DNA from: Flavobacterium aeripolare
GTDB lineage: Bacteria; Bacteroidota; Bacteroidia; Flavobacteriales; Flavobacteriaceae
Direction of reading: 5' to 3'
NCBI RefSeq assembly: GCF_013294025.1
Contig: NZ_JABSNL010000005.1
Coordinates: 180,618-244,617 of the forward strand
Length of the DNA stretch: 64,000 bases
Part shown: positions 8,378 through 17,611 of the stretch, piece after piece
How positions within the stretch are numbered: position 1 is the first letter of the stretch
Layout: each line of letters opens with the position of its first letter
The notes under the pieces: generated by a model
Databases searched by the model: none
Seen by the model: the letters and a program-made list of their open reading frames with translations, nothing else
What the model was told of the DNA's origin: nothing
Position numbers and translations under genes: made by a program

Positions 8378-10681
8378 ATGAATAGTAAATTAATTGTGGC
8401 TTTGCTGTGCTTTTCGGCATTTGGCTACAGCCAAAAAAAGAGTTCGAAAAAAACAGTTAAGATAAAACCTAAGGCAGAATTTGTAGCTGATTTAATGGCT
8501 AAAATGACTATTGATGAAAAGATAGGTCAGTTGAATTTACCTACCTCAGGAGATATTACTACTGGTGCTGGAAGCGAAAGCTCAGATGTAGCTAAAAAAA
8601 TTGAAGAAGGTAAAGTAGGCGGACTTTTTAATATCAAATCTGTTCAAAAAATCAAGGAAGTTCAAAAGATCGCAGTAGAAAAAAGCCGTTTAAAAATTCC
8701 GTTACTTTTTGGGATGGATGTGATTCACGGTTATGAGACTACTTTTCCTATTCCGCTAGGATTGTCATGTAGTTGGGACATGCCTTTAATCGAAAGAACA
8801 GCTCAAATTGCCGCTCAGGAAGCAAGTGCTGACGGAATTAACTGGACATTTTCACCTATGGTAGATATCTCTCGCGATCCTCGTTGGGGAAGAGTTTCGG
8901 AAGGTTCAGGTGAAGATGCTTATTTGGGTAGCCAAATTGCAAAAGCAATGGTGAATGGGTACCAGCAAGACAACCTTTCTAAAAATAACTCTATTTTATC
9001 ATGTGTAAAGCATTTTGCATTGTATGGCGCTCCTGAAGCGGGACGTGATTACAATACTGTTGATATGAGTAGAATCAAAATGTATAATGACTATTTCCCT
9101 CCTTACAAAGCGGCAATTGATGCTGGTGCAGGATCTGTAATGGCTTCGTTTAATGAAGTAGACGGGATTCCAGCTACAGGAAACAAATGGTTGATGACTG
9201 ATGTACTTAGAAATCAATGGGGTTTTAAAGGTTTTGTGGTGACTGATTATACAGGAATTCCTGAAATGATCGCACACGGAATGGGTGATTTACAAACGGT
9301 ATCAGCTCTGGCATTGAATGCAGGAATCGAAATGGACATGGTAGGGGAAGGTTTTCTTACTACTTTGAAAAAATCATTAGAGGAGAAAAAAGTGACTACA
9401 GAGCAAATTGATAATGCAGTTCGCCTTATTTTGAACGCTAAATATGACTTAGGGTTATTTGAAGATCCTTATAAATATTGTGATGTGAGTCGTGCTCAAA
9501 ACGAAATATTCACAAAATCAAATCGTACTGAAGCTAGAAACATAGCGGCACAATCATTAGTGTTATTGAAAAACGAAAACCAACTATTGCCTTTAAAAAA
9601 GACTGCAACTATCGCTGTTATCGGACCCTTGGCTGATGCCAAAGAAAATATGGCAGGAACTTGGAGTGTAGCAACAGACATGGAGAAATCAATTTCTTTG
9701 TTAGCTGGTATTAAAGAAGTCGCAAAAAATGCAGCTACTATTTTATATGCTAAAGGAAGTAATTTAGACTATGATGCTGCCTTTGAGGAAAAAGCAACGA
9801 TGTTTGGTAAAACGCTACATAGAGACGACAGAACTAAGGAAGAATTATTAGCCGAGGCTTTAAAAACAGCTGAAAAAGCAGACGTAATCGTTGCTGCTCT
9901 TGGTGAATCGGCTGAGTTGAGTGGAGAAAGTAGCAGTAGAACCAACTTAGAAATTCCGCAAGCACAGCAAGATTTATTAGCGGCGCTGCTTAAAACAGGA
10001 AAGCCAGTTGTGTTAGTTCTTTTTAACGGACGACCATTAGTTTTAAACTATGAAAAAGAGAATGTACCTGCAATATTAGACGTTTGGTTTGCAGGTAGTG
10101 AAGCAGGAACGGCAATTGCTGATGTATTGTTTGGAGATGTGAATCCGTCAGGAAAATTGACGACAACTTTTCCTAGAAGTGTAGGGCAAGTGCCTATTTA
10201 TTACAATCAAAAAAATACTGGTAGACCATTAGGAAACTCAGAAGGGAAGTTTGAAAAATTCAAATCAAACTACATCGATGAGAGAAACGAACCTTTATTC
10301 CCGTTCGGTTTTGGATTGAGTTATACCTCTTTTAAATATGCTAATTTGAAATTGTCAAATACTAAAATGACGGCTAACCAAACTATCAAAGCAAGCGTAG
10401 AAGTTAGCAATACAGGAAATTACGATGGTAAAGAAATTGTTCAATTGTATATTAGAGATGTTGTGGGATCGGTAACGCGACCTGTGAAAGAATTAAAAGG
10501 TTTCCAAAAAATATCCTTGAAAAAAGGAGAAAAGCAAACAGTGACTTTCCAAATCACAATTGAAGATTTAAAATTCTATAATTCAGACTTGAACTACGAT
10601 GCTGAAGCTGGCCAATTTGAAGTGTTTATTGGAACTAATTCAGATACAGCAAATAAAGTTGACTTCCTTTTGGATAAATAA
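8378..10681 (+). CDS. bglX: GH3 beta-glucosidase, BglX-like
   Basis: Periplasmic exo-beta-glucosidase expected to cut oligosaccharides from the upstream endo-enzyme to glucose. The frame is open from 8288, but the start at 8378 (MNSKLIVALLCFSAFGYSQ) gives a proper signal peptide and sits one base after the esterase stop; it yields 767 residues. Order: GH3 N-terminal barrel (KIGQLNLPTSGD; GRVSEGSGEDAYLG; CVKHFALYGAPEAGRDYNTV), nucleophile Asp290 in GFVVTDYTG, C-terminal sandwich (AALGESAELSGESSSR) and a fibronectin-III-like end (GKEIVQLYIRD). The nucleophile region has TDY where many relatives have SDW or SDH. GH3 enzymes acting on sophorose are known beside GH144 genes. A terminator follows. 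Confidence 0.93.
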   Translation: MNSKLIVALLCFSAFGYSQKKSSKKTVKIKPKAEFVADLMAKMTIDEKIGQLNLPTSGDITTGAGSESSDVAKKIEEGKVGGLFNIKSVQKIKEVQKIAVEKSRLKIPLLFGMDVIHGYETTFPIPLGLSCSWDMPLIERTAQIAAQEASADGINWTFSPMVDISRDPRWGRVSEGSGEDAYLGSQIAKAMVNGYQQDNLSKNNSILSCVKHFALYGAPEAGRDYNTVDMSRIKMYNDYFPPYKAAIDAGAGSVMASFNEVDGIPATGNKWLMTDVLRNQWGFKGFVVTDYTGIPEMIAHGMGDLQTVSALALNAGIEMDMVGEGFLTTLKKSLEEKKVTTEQIDNAVRLILNAKYDLGLFEDPYKYCDVSRAQNEIFTKSNRTEARNIAAQSLVLLKNENQLLPLKKTATIAVIGPLADAKENMAGTWSVATDMEKSISLLAGIKEVAKNAATILYAKGSNLDYDAAFEEKATMFGKTLHRDDRTKEELLAEALKTAEKADVIVAALGESAELSGESSSRTNLEIPQAQQDLLAALLKTGKPVVLVLFNGRPLVLNYEKENVPAILDVWFAGSEAGTAIADVLFGDVNPSGKLTTTFPRSVGQVPIYYNQKNTGRPLGNSEGKFEKFKSNYIDERNEPLFPFGFGLSYTSFKYANLKLSNTKMTANQTIKASVEVSNTGNYDGKEIVQLYIRDVVGSVTRPVKELKGFQKISLKKGEKQTVTFQITIEDLKFYNSDLNYDAEAGQFEVFIGTNSDTANKVDFLLDK

Positions 10682-10706
10682 TTTGGTTTTTATTGCAACT
10701 TTGTTA

Positions 10707-10736
10707 CCCTTCGGCCTAATCTCCGAAGGGTTTTTT
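10707..10736 (+). terminator. Intrinsic terminator after GH3
   Basis: CCCTTCGG (10707-10714) pairs with CCGAAGGG (10723-10730) over an 8-base loop and is followed by six T. It closes the susCD-GH144-esterase-GH3 unit. Confidence 0.9.
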
Positions 10737-10803
10737 ATAACCGCAATATCTTAATCGAATTTAGAATCTTTACTTTAGCAACAGCAAATAAATACCTAGA
10801 AAT

Positions 10804-12906
10804 ATGAAACAGTTATTAGTAGCCTTAGTGCTTTTTTCTACGAGTTATATAGGAGCGCAAACTGCCGTATCTCCTTCAAAAAAAATTGAGGTAGATTTTA
10901 AACTTAGTGCCGCTGGTCAGCCTACCTACTTTGTGAAATACAATAACAAGACGGTGGTTGAAAAGAGTGCGATGGGAATTACTTTAAAAGATAAAGCAGC
11001 GCTTACTGCTGACTTTACAATTGAAAAAGCGGAGAATTCTAGCATCAATGAAAGTTGGAAACCCGTACTAGGGGAACAAGCTAGCATTGTAAACCATTAC
11101 AACGAACTAAAAATATCTTTGATACAGAAAGGATCAAATATCAAAATGACTATTTTCTTCAGAGTATTTGATGAGGGAGTTGCCTTTAGATATGATTTTC
11201 CAAAACAGAAAGAACTGAACTATTTTATCATTTCTGATGAAGTTTCGCAATTCAACTTAACTGAAAATTACAAAGCATTCTGGCTTCCTGGTGATTTTGA
11301 TAGTAATGAATACGAGTACAACGAAACCAAGTTATCAGCGATTGATAATTCGAAAATAGATATGGACAACGGTATTGGAGTTAAATCGATTCCCGGAAAA
11401 TACATTGTACAATCGCCGTTAATGATGAAATCAGATGCTGGTTTGTATGTAAATATTTTTGAAGCAGCAGTAGTTAATTATCCGGTGATGCATCTTAATG
11501 TTGATGTGAAGAATTTTGATTTTACATCACAGTTGGTTCCTAATGCAATTGGTGATAAAGCTTATTTACAAGCGCCATGCGTCTCGCCCTGGAGAACAAT
11601 CATGATTAGTGATGATGCTAGAGATATTGTAGGTTCTAAGATGATTTTGAATTTGAACGATCCTTCAAAAATCGAAGATACATCATGGATCAAACCGATG
11701 AAGTATGTTGGAATCTGGTGGGAAATGCACGTAGGGAAATCAACTTGGGATTTTGCGGGTTCTCAAAATGCTCAAAACTCATTAACACAAGATTTGATTC
11801 CGTCAGGAAAACACGGAGCAACCACTGAAAATACCAAGAGGTACATTGATTTTGCTGCTAAACATGGTTTTGATGGTGTACTAGTAGAAGGATGGAATGT
11901 AGGTTGGGAAGACTGGTTTGGAAACTGGAAAGAAGAAGTTTTTGACTTTGTCACCCCGTATCCTGACTTTGATATTGCCGCAGTTTCGGCTTACGCAAAA
12001 TCAAAAAACGTAAAAATGATCATGCACAACGAAACTTCAGGATCAGTGTCTAATTTTGAGCGTCATTTAGATCGAAATTTTGAAAATATGGTAAAGTACG
12101 GTTATCCAGCAACCAAAACAGGATACGTAGGAAAAATTATCCCTCGAGGTGAATTCCATGACGGACAAAGTATGGTAAATCACTTTAATTTTGTTGCAAG
12201 ACGTGCAGCAAATTATAAGTTAATGGTTAATTCTCATGAGTCGACTAGACCTACTGGCTATAGTAGAACTTATCCCAATTTTATTGCTGCAGAAGCTGCT
12301 CGTGGAAATGAATTCAACGCTTGGAGTAACGGAAATGCACCTATGCATGAGACTATTTTACCATTTACTCGCTTATTAGGAGGTCCTATGGATTACACTC
12401 CGGGAATATTCGAAATAAAAATGAGTCATTACGATAAATCGAAAACGGAGCAAGTTCATACTACTTTAGCAAAACAATTGGCATTGTATGTTACAATGTA
12501 CTCTCCGTTACAAATGGCAGCTGATTTACCTGAAAATTACGAGAAATATAGCGATGCATTTCAATTTATAAAGGACGTGGCTGTTGATTGGGACGATAGT
12601 AAATATCTAGAAGCAGAGCCCGGAGACTACTTAACGGTAGTTAGAAAAGCAAAAGGTTCCGAAGACTGGTTCCTAGGTGCAGTTACAGATGAAAATGCCA
12701 GAGAGACCATTATTAATTTAGATTTTTTAACTAAAGGGAAAAAATACAAAGCAACTATTTACGCTGATGCAAAAGACGCTGATTGGAAAGCGAATCCAAT
12801 TGCTTATACAATTTCGACACTTACAGTTACAAGTAAATCGAAGCTAAAATTAAATTTAGCAGCAGGAGGAGGAACAGCAATTAGTTTCCAACCTATAGAC
12901 TATTAA
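10804..12906 (+). CDS. susB: GH97 glycosidase, SusB-like inverting alpha-glucosidase type
   Basis: Periplasmic glycosidase with a Sec signal peptide (ends SYIGAQ), an N-terminal beta-sandwich (about 20-280), a TIM barrel (about 290-600; VGIWWEMHVGKSTWDF, GFDGVLVEGWNVGWEDW) and a C-terminal beta domain. The length of 700 residues fits GH97. Glu410 (MHNETSG), Glu479 (NSHEST) and Glu503 (RGNEF) have the spacings 69 and 24 of the catalytic Glu439/508/532 of B. thetaiotaomicron SusB, so an inverting mechanism and alpha-glucoside substrates are likely. Terminators flank it on both sides, so it is a separate transcription unit. The link to the upstream beta-glucan genes is positional only. Confidence 0.92.
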   Translation: MKQLLVALVLFSTSYIGAQTAVSPSKKIEVDFKLSAAGQPTYFVKYNNKTVVEKSAMGITLKDKAALTADFTIEKAENSSINESWKPVLGEQASIVNHYNELKISLIQKGSNIKMTIFFRVFDEGVAFRYDFPKQKELNYFIISDEVSQFNLTENYKAFWLPGDFDSNEYEYNETKLSAIDNSKIDMDNGIGVKSIPGKYIVQSPLMMKSDAGLYVNIFEAAVVNYPVMHLNVDVKNFDFTSQLVPNAIGDKAYLQAPCVSPWRTIMISDDARDIVGSKMILNLNDPSKIEDTSWIKPMKYVGIWWEMHVGKSTWDFAGSQNAQNSLTQDLIPSGKHGATTENTKRYIDFAAKHGFDGVLVEGWNVGWEDWFGNWKEEVFDFVTPYPDFDIAAVSAYAKSKNVKMIMHNETSGSVSNFERHLDRNFENMVKYGYPATKTGYVGKIIPRGEFHDGQSMVNHFNFVARRAANYKLMVNSHESTRPTGYSRTYPNFIAAEAARGNEFNAWSNGNAPMHETILPFTRLLGGPMDYTPGIFEIKMSHYDKSKTEQVHTTLAKQLALYVTMYSPLQMAADLPENYEKYSDAFQFIKDVAVDWDDSKYLEAEPGDYLTVVRKAKGSEDWFLGAVTDENARETIINLDFLTKGKKYKATIYADAKDADWKANPIAYTISTLTVTSKSKLKLNLAAGGGTAISFQPIDY

Positions 12907-12972
12907 TTGAAAATTTTCTAAACTGATGCAAAATGTATGGCTTAGAATAATTTTCGAAAAGTAGCCTTAAAA

Positions 12973-13008
12973 GCCTGCAAGTTCGCGTGTTCTTGCAGGC
13001 TTTTTTTT
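12973..13008 (+). terminator. Intrinsic terminator after GH97
   Basis: GCCTGCAAG (12973-12981) pairs with CTTGCAGGC (12992-13000) over a 10-base loop, followed by eight T (13001-13008). Confidence 0.93.
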
Positions 13009-13035
13009 ATCGAATAAAAAAACATTAAAATCCAA

Positions 13036-14814
13036 ATGATGATGTATAAAAGTTTAGTGATTAGCAGTTTATTAATGATCGGCCTTAGTTTTATAGCTAC
13101 TGATGCAACTGCGCAAAACAAAACGTATTGTAATCCCATAAATCTAGATTATGGCTATTGTCCTATTCCAGATTTTGTTACTCAAGGAAAACATAGAGCC
13201 ACAGCAGATCCTGTAATTACTTATTTTAAAGGGGAATATTATCTTTTTTCAACCAATCAATGGGGATATTGGCACAGTAAAGACATGTCTGATTGGAAAT
13301 TTATTTCTCGAAAATTTCTAAGACCAGAACATGATGTCTACGACGAACTATGTGCGCCATCACTTTCATTTGTCAACGATACTTTGCTCGTTGTAGGTTC
13401 GACACACGGGAAGGAATTTCCAATCTGGATGAGTGAAAATCCATCGACAGACGATTGGAAAGAATTAGTTCATAAATCTGAAGCGGCTGCTTGGGATCCA
13501 GCTATTTTTTGGGATGAAGATAAGGATGAACTTTATGAATACTACGGTTCGAGTAATGTATATCCATTATACGGTGTAAAATTGAACAGAAAAACTTTTC
13601 AACCCGAGGGAGAAGCTGTGCCGTTAATTGCATTGAACGATGATGAACACGGCTGGGAACGCTTTGGTGAGAACAACGACAACACATTCATGCAACCTTT
13701 TATGGAAGGTGCATTTATGACCAAATACAATAATAAATACTATTTGCAATATGGCGGACCTGGAACAGAGTTTAGCGGTTATGGAGACGGCGTATATGTT
13801 GGTGACAAACCATTAGGGCCTTTTACATATCAATCTCACAATCCATTCTCTTATAAACCAGGTGGTTTTGCTAGGGGTGCAGGACATGGTGCAACGTACC
13901 AAGATAGTAATGAAGATTACTGGCATGTTTCGACAATTGTTGTTGGAACAAAAAATAATTTTGAAAGACGCATCGGAATCTGGCCTGCTGGCTTTGACAA
14001 AGATGATATTTTGTACTCGAATACTGCATACGGAGATTACCCAACCTACTTACCTTCAGAGAAGAAGAATCATCTGAATGAAAACTTCACGGGCTGGATG
14101 CTGTTAAACTACAATAAAGCAGTGCAAGTTTCGTCAACACTTGGAGGTTTTCAAGCTAATAATGCGGTGAATGAAGATATCAAAACTTATTGGTCGGCAA
14201 AAAGTGCTGACAAAGGCGAGTGGCTTTCTACTGATTTGGGTGAAAAAAGTACCGTTAATGCAATACAAATCAACTTTGCTGATCAAGACGTTACTTTAAT
14301 GGGAAAACCAGAAACAACTGTTGGTCACAAGTATATTGTATACGCATCAGACAATAACAAAGATTGGAAAGTTCTTATTGATAAAAGTAAGAATGATAAG
14401 GATGTTCCTCATGATTACATCGAATTAAAAAAGCCAACTCACGCACGTTATTTAAAAATTGTAAATATGGGAATGCCAACTGGTAAATTTGCTTTATCTG
14501 GATTTAGAGCTTTTGGAAAAGGGAATGGCGAAATTCCGAAATCTGTAAATAATTTTGTTCCTTTACGTTCTGCACCAAAAGTGAAAGGAGAACGCCGCAA
14601 TGTTTGGTTTAAGTGGCAACAAGAACCCTCTGCCGACGGTTACGTAATTTACTTTGGTAAATCTCCAGATAAAATGTACGGTGCAATTATGGTTTACGGG
14701 AAAAACGAATATTATTTTAATGGACTGGACAGGTCTGATGCTTATTATTTCCAAATAGAAGCGTTCAATAATAATGGTATCGGAGTCCGAACACCAATTG
14801 TAAAATCAGAATAA
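13036..14814 (+). CDS. GH43-like five-bladed propeller with discoidin and FN3-like domains
   Basis: Secreted glycosidase candidate. A signal peptide (to about residue 26) precedes a five-bladed propeller (about 30-340). Acidic residues stand in the usual places of the GH43 clan: Asp in HRATADPVITYF, Asp in AAWDPAIFWDED, Glu in PFMEGAFMTKYNNKYY. Residues about 350-495 form an F5/8 type C (discoidin) module (LGGFQANNAVNEDIKTYWSA; YLKIVNMGMP) and about 500-590 look like a fibronectin III domain (WFKWQQEPSADGYVIYFGKS). Such proteins are often labelled xylosidase or arabinofuranosidase, but the subfamily cannot be decided here. It starts just after a terminator with no consensus promoter visible, and probably forms an operon with the M28 peptidase 17 bases downstream. 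Confidence 0.8.
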   Translation: MMMYKSLVISSLLMIGLSFIATDATAQNKTYCNPINLDYGYCPIPDFVTQGKHRATADPVITYFKGEYYLFSTNQWGYWHSKDMSDWKFISRKFLRPEHDVYDELCAPSLSFVNDTLLVVGSTHGKEFPIWMSENPSTDDWKELVHKSEAAAWDPAIFWDEDKDELYEYYGSSNVYPLYGVKLNRKTFQPEGEAVPLIALNDDEHGWERFGENNDNTFMQPFMEGAFMTKYNNKYYLQYGGPGTEFSGYGDGVYVGDKPLGPFTYQSHNPFSYKPGGFARGAGHGATYQDSNEDYWHVSTIVVGTKNNFERRIGIWPAGFDKDDILYSNTAYGDYPTYLPSEKKNHLNENFTGWMLLNYNKAVQVSSTLGGFQANNAVNEDIKTYWSAKSADKGEWLSTDLGEKSTVNAIQINFADQDVTLMGKPETTVGHKYIVYASDNNKDWKVLIDKSKNDKDVPHDYIELKKPTHARYLKIVNMGMPTGKFALSGFRAFGKGNGEIPKSVNNFVPLRSAPKVKGERRNVWFKWQQEPSADGYVIYFGKSPDKMYGAIMVYGKNEYYFNGLDRSDAYYFQIEAFNNNGIGVRTPIVKSE

Positions 14815-14831
14815 ACTAAATTATATAACCA

Positions 14832-16211
14832 ATGAAAAAAATAACGGTAGTCGCATTATTTCTGTTAGGAACTAGTTCGCTTTTTGCGCAAAAAACAGAC
14901 GAGCAAGTATTAAAAGAAATCTACAAACAAGCATTAACCAATTCTAAATCATACGCATGGTTAGATCATTTATCGAATGATATTGGAGCGCGATTGTCAG
15001 GTTCTGCAAATGCTGAGAAAGCGGTGCAATACACCAAAGCTGAAATGGAAAAATTAGGTTTTGATAAAGTGTATTTGCAGGAAGTGATGGTTCCTAAATG
15101 GGTAAGAGGCGAAAAAGAGACGGCCTATATTTTAGATAATAAAACAAAAACCGTTGTGCCAATTTGTGCCTTAGGAGGATCAGTGGCTACAGCCAAAAAT
15201 GGTTTAAGTGCAGAAGTTATAGAAGTTCAGAATTTTGATGAATTAACTGCACTAGGAGCAGCAAAAGTAAAAGGAAAGATTGTCTTTTTTAATAGACCCA
15301 TGGATAATGAACAGATAGAATCGTTTCATGCGTATTCAGGAGCTGTGGATCAACGTTATGCTGGAGCACAAAAAGCAGCAGAACTTGGCGCAGTAGGAAC
15401 TATTGTACGTTCGCTAAATTTAAGATTAGATGATTTTCCTCACACAGGAACGCAAAGTTACGGAGATTTACCTAAGTCAAAATACATCCCTACTGCCGCA
15501 ATTAGTACTAATGGCGCAGAATTGTTGAGTAAAACTTTGAAGAAAAATCCAAAGTTGACTTTCTACTTCAAGCAGTCTTGCGAGCAGTTTGACGACGTGC
15601 TCTCTTATAATGTCGTGGGCGAGATTAAAGGCGCATTAACCCCAGAAAATATTATGGTTGTAGGCGGACATCTTGATTCTTGGGATCTTGCAGATGGATC
15701 ACATGATGATGGAGCAGGAGTAGTGCAAAGTATGGATGTGGCTAATATTTTTAAAAATATAGGGTACAAACCAAAAAATACGATTAGAGTGGTACTTTTC
15801 ATGAATGAAGAGAATGGTTTAAGAGGCGGAAACAAATATGAGGAGCTGTCTTTGAAGAATAAAGAAAACCACATTTTTGCTTTAGAAAGTGATTCAGGTG
15901 GATTTAGTCCAAGAGGGTTTTCATTAGAGTGTGACGCGGCTAATTTTGATCAAATTGCTGGGTTCCGCAAATTATTCGAACCGTATTTAATCCATAGTTT
16001 TGTAGAAGGGCATAGTGGATCTGATATAGGACCATTAACCTCTAAAAACATCGTGAAAGCAGGTTTAAAACCAGATTCACAGCGCTATTTTGATTATCAT
16101 CATGCAGCTAATGACAAATTTGACGCTGTTGATAAAAGGGAGTTAGAGTTAGGGACAGGAACAATGACGTCGTTAATGTATTTAATGGATCAAAGAGGGA
16201 TTTTAAAATAA
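14832..16211 (+). CDS. Secreted M28-family zinc aminopeptidase/carboxypeptidase
   Basis: Exported metallopeptidase of 459 residues. A signal peptide (ends SLFAQ) precedes an N-terminal region with an inserted PA-like domain (about 110-250) and the M28 catalytic domain. Zinc ligands are visible in VVGGHLDSWDLADGSHDDGA (His and Asp), FMNEENGLRGG (the catalytic Glu pair), ESDSGGFSP (Asp) and FDYHHAANDKFD (His). The pattern resembles carboxypeptidase Q and related aminopeptidases. It follows the GH43-like gene by 17 bases and ends at a bidirectional terminator. Its role in glycan use is unclear; it may process peptide parts of a glycoconjugate or simply share the operon. Confidence 0.9.
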   Translation: MKKITVVALFLLGTSSLFAQKTDEQVLKEIYKQALTNSKSYAWLDHLSNDIGARLSGSANAEKAVQYTKAEMEKLGFDKVYLQEVMVPKWVRGEKETAYILDNKTKTVVPICALGGSVATAKNGLSAEVIEVQNFDELTALGAAKVKGKIVFFNRPMDNEQIESFHAYSGAVDQRYAGAQKAAELGAVGTIVRSLNLRLDDFPHTGTQSYGDLPKSKYIPTAAISTNGAELLSKTLKKNPKLTFYFKQSCEQFDDVLSYNVVGEIKGALTPENIMVVGGHLDSWDLADGSHDDGAGVVQSMDVANIFKNIGYKPKNTIRVVLFMNEENGLRGGNKYEELSLKNKENHIFALESDSGGFSPRGFSLECDAANFDQIAGFRKLFEPYLIHSFVEGHSGSDIGPLTSKNIVKAGLKPDSQRYFDYHHAANDKFDAVDKRELELGTGTMTSLMYLMDQRGILK

Positions 16212-16236
16212 ATTAAAACAGAATTAATAGCCTTCT

Positions 16237-16285
16237 AAAAAAAAGTCAGCCAAAATAATTTATTTATTGTGGCTGACTTTTTTTT
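16237..16285. terminator. Bidirectional terminator between convergent genes
   Basis: AGTCAGCCA (16244-16252) pairs with TGGCTGACT (16270-16278). A run of A precedes and a run of T follows, so it can serve both the M28 gene (+) and the histidine kinase gene (-). Confidence 0.88.
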
Positions 16286-16310
16286 GTAGTTTATAGTATA
16301 GTATTGAGCA

Positions 16311-17411
16311 CTAATCCTTGAATGTAATTGTAAATGAAGTGCCGTGATTTTGCTTGCTATCTACAGTAATTGTTCCGCCTAAACTTGTGATGTGGTTGTG
16401 TACAAGGTATAATCCTATTCCCTTACTATCAGCGTGCTCATGAAACTTTTGGTGAAGACCAAAGATTTTATCTTTTACTACATCCATGTCAAAACCAATA
16501 CCGTTATCATTTATGATTAATTGTTTTTTATCATCCACCATTTTAGATTCTATAGTAATTTCAGGCAGGGTGTCTACTTTAGAATATTTGATTGCGTTTG
16601 TAATCAAATTTAGAAAGATACTTTTTAAATTTGCGCTGTTAAATTTCACGTCTTTTAAAGCAGTAAAATCGCTAACTATTTTCGCTTGTGAATTGTCAAT
16701 AAGCGCACTAATTGATGTTATCACCTCCTGCAAAGTTGTTTTGAAATCAACCTGCTCAAGATGCTCATTTATTTCGTTGTTTTTATCCAGCAATGCAACA
16801 TATCCATTTAGTGTTTCTTTTAAGTTAAGCGCTGTCATTTCGATTAATTGAATGTATTCTAGCGTGTCAGCATCAGCTACGGTTGTAGTGTCAAGTAAGT
16901 CAAAAATACTTAGCAAGTTATTAACGGGTGATCTTAGATCGTGTGTCGCGGTATAGGTCAGCTTTTTAAAATTTTGATTGATCTTGATTAAGTCTGCTAG
17001 GTTTTGATTGCGTTCTTTTTCTAATTCTTTGATGTGTGTTATGTTTTTTGCTATTGCAAAAACTTGTTTGTCATTTTCAATAGGTAGTGAGGTCCATAAT
17101 AGCCACACGACAGCACCTTCCTTAGTGAGGTATCTGTTTTCGAAATTGAACAAGGGAATTCTTTTTCGTAAATCATCTCTAGCTATTTTAGTAGCTTGCT
17201 TATCTTCTTGAAAAACAAAATCATTTATAGGTCGTTCTAATAATTCTTTTTGGCTGTAGCCCAATAATGCTGATACAGCAGGATTGATGCGCTTAAAGTA
17301 GCCATCAAAACCTGCCACACATAATAAATCTGCAGATAGATCAAAAAACTTTTCAAATTTATTGAAGCTATCAATAGCTGTGTCTGTTAGTTGTTGGTTA
17401 GCTCTGATCAT
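16311..17411 (-). CDS. Soluble PAS-domain sensor histidine kinase
   Basis: Cytoplasmic histidine kinase of 366 residues with no membrane helix. A PAS domain with PAC (about 15-140; FFDLSADLLCVAGFDGYFKR, then WLLWTSLPIENDKQVFAIAK) is followed by a HisKA dimerisation segment with phospho-acceptor His in THDLRSPVNN and an HATPase domain (LITNAIKYS N-box, INDNGIGFDMD G1 box, SKGIGLYLV G2 box). It has no neighbouring response regulator, so its partner is unknown. The start ATG at 17411 is the only good one. Confidence 0.93.
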   Translation of the reverse strand: MIRANQQLTDTAIDSFNKFEKFFDLSADLLCVAGFDGYFKRINPAVSALLGYSQKELLERPINDFVFQEDKQATKIARDDLRKRIPLFNFENRYLTKEGAVVWLLWTSLPIENDKQVFAIAKNITHIKELEKERNQNLADLIKINQNFKKLTYTATHDLRSPVNNLLSIFDLLDTTTVADADTLEYIQLIEMTALNLKETLNGYVALLDKNNEINEHLEQVDFKTTLQEVITSISALIDNSQAKIVSDFTALKDVKFNSANLKSIFLNLITNAIKYSKVDTLPEITIESKMVDDKKQLIINDNGIGFDMDVVKDKIFGLHQKFHEHADSKGIGLYLVHNHITSLGGTITVDSKQNHGTSFTITFKD

Positions 17412-17556
17412 TTTGACTTAGGTTTTAAATCTTTTTGGATCTGGTTTGTAAGAGCACTAATTTATGTATAAAAAACTGTAAACAAGCTATTTGATGCTAA
17501 AAGTGTTTACTAAATTTCACAATAATATAAAATCGTAATAATCGCTATTTTTTAGC

Positions 17557-17588
17557 AAAAAAAGGGATTGTATTGAAACAATCCCTTT
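17557..17588 (-). terminator. Terminator after the outer membrane protein gene
   Basis: AAAGGGATTGT (17561-17571) pairs with ACAATCCCTTT (17578-17588) around a 6-base loop. On the minus strand the stem is followed by a run of T (plus-strand A from 17557), ending the kdsA-outer membrane protein unit. Confidence 0.88.
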
Positions 17589-17611
17589 GTGATATAATGG
17601 TAAAAAATCAA

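Noticed and set aside
8999..9277. Minus-strand frame of 92 codons within the GH3 gene
   Set aside because: It lies fully inside a well-supported gene with intact catalytic motifs; it is a shadow of the coding strand.
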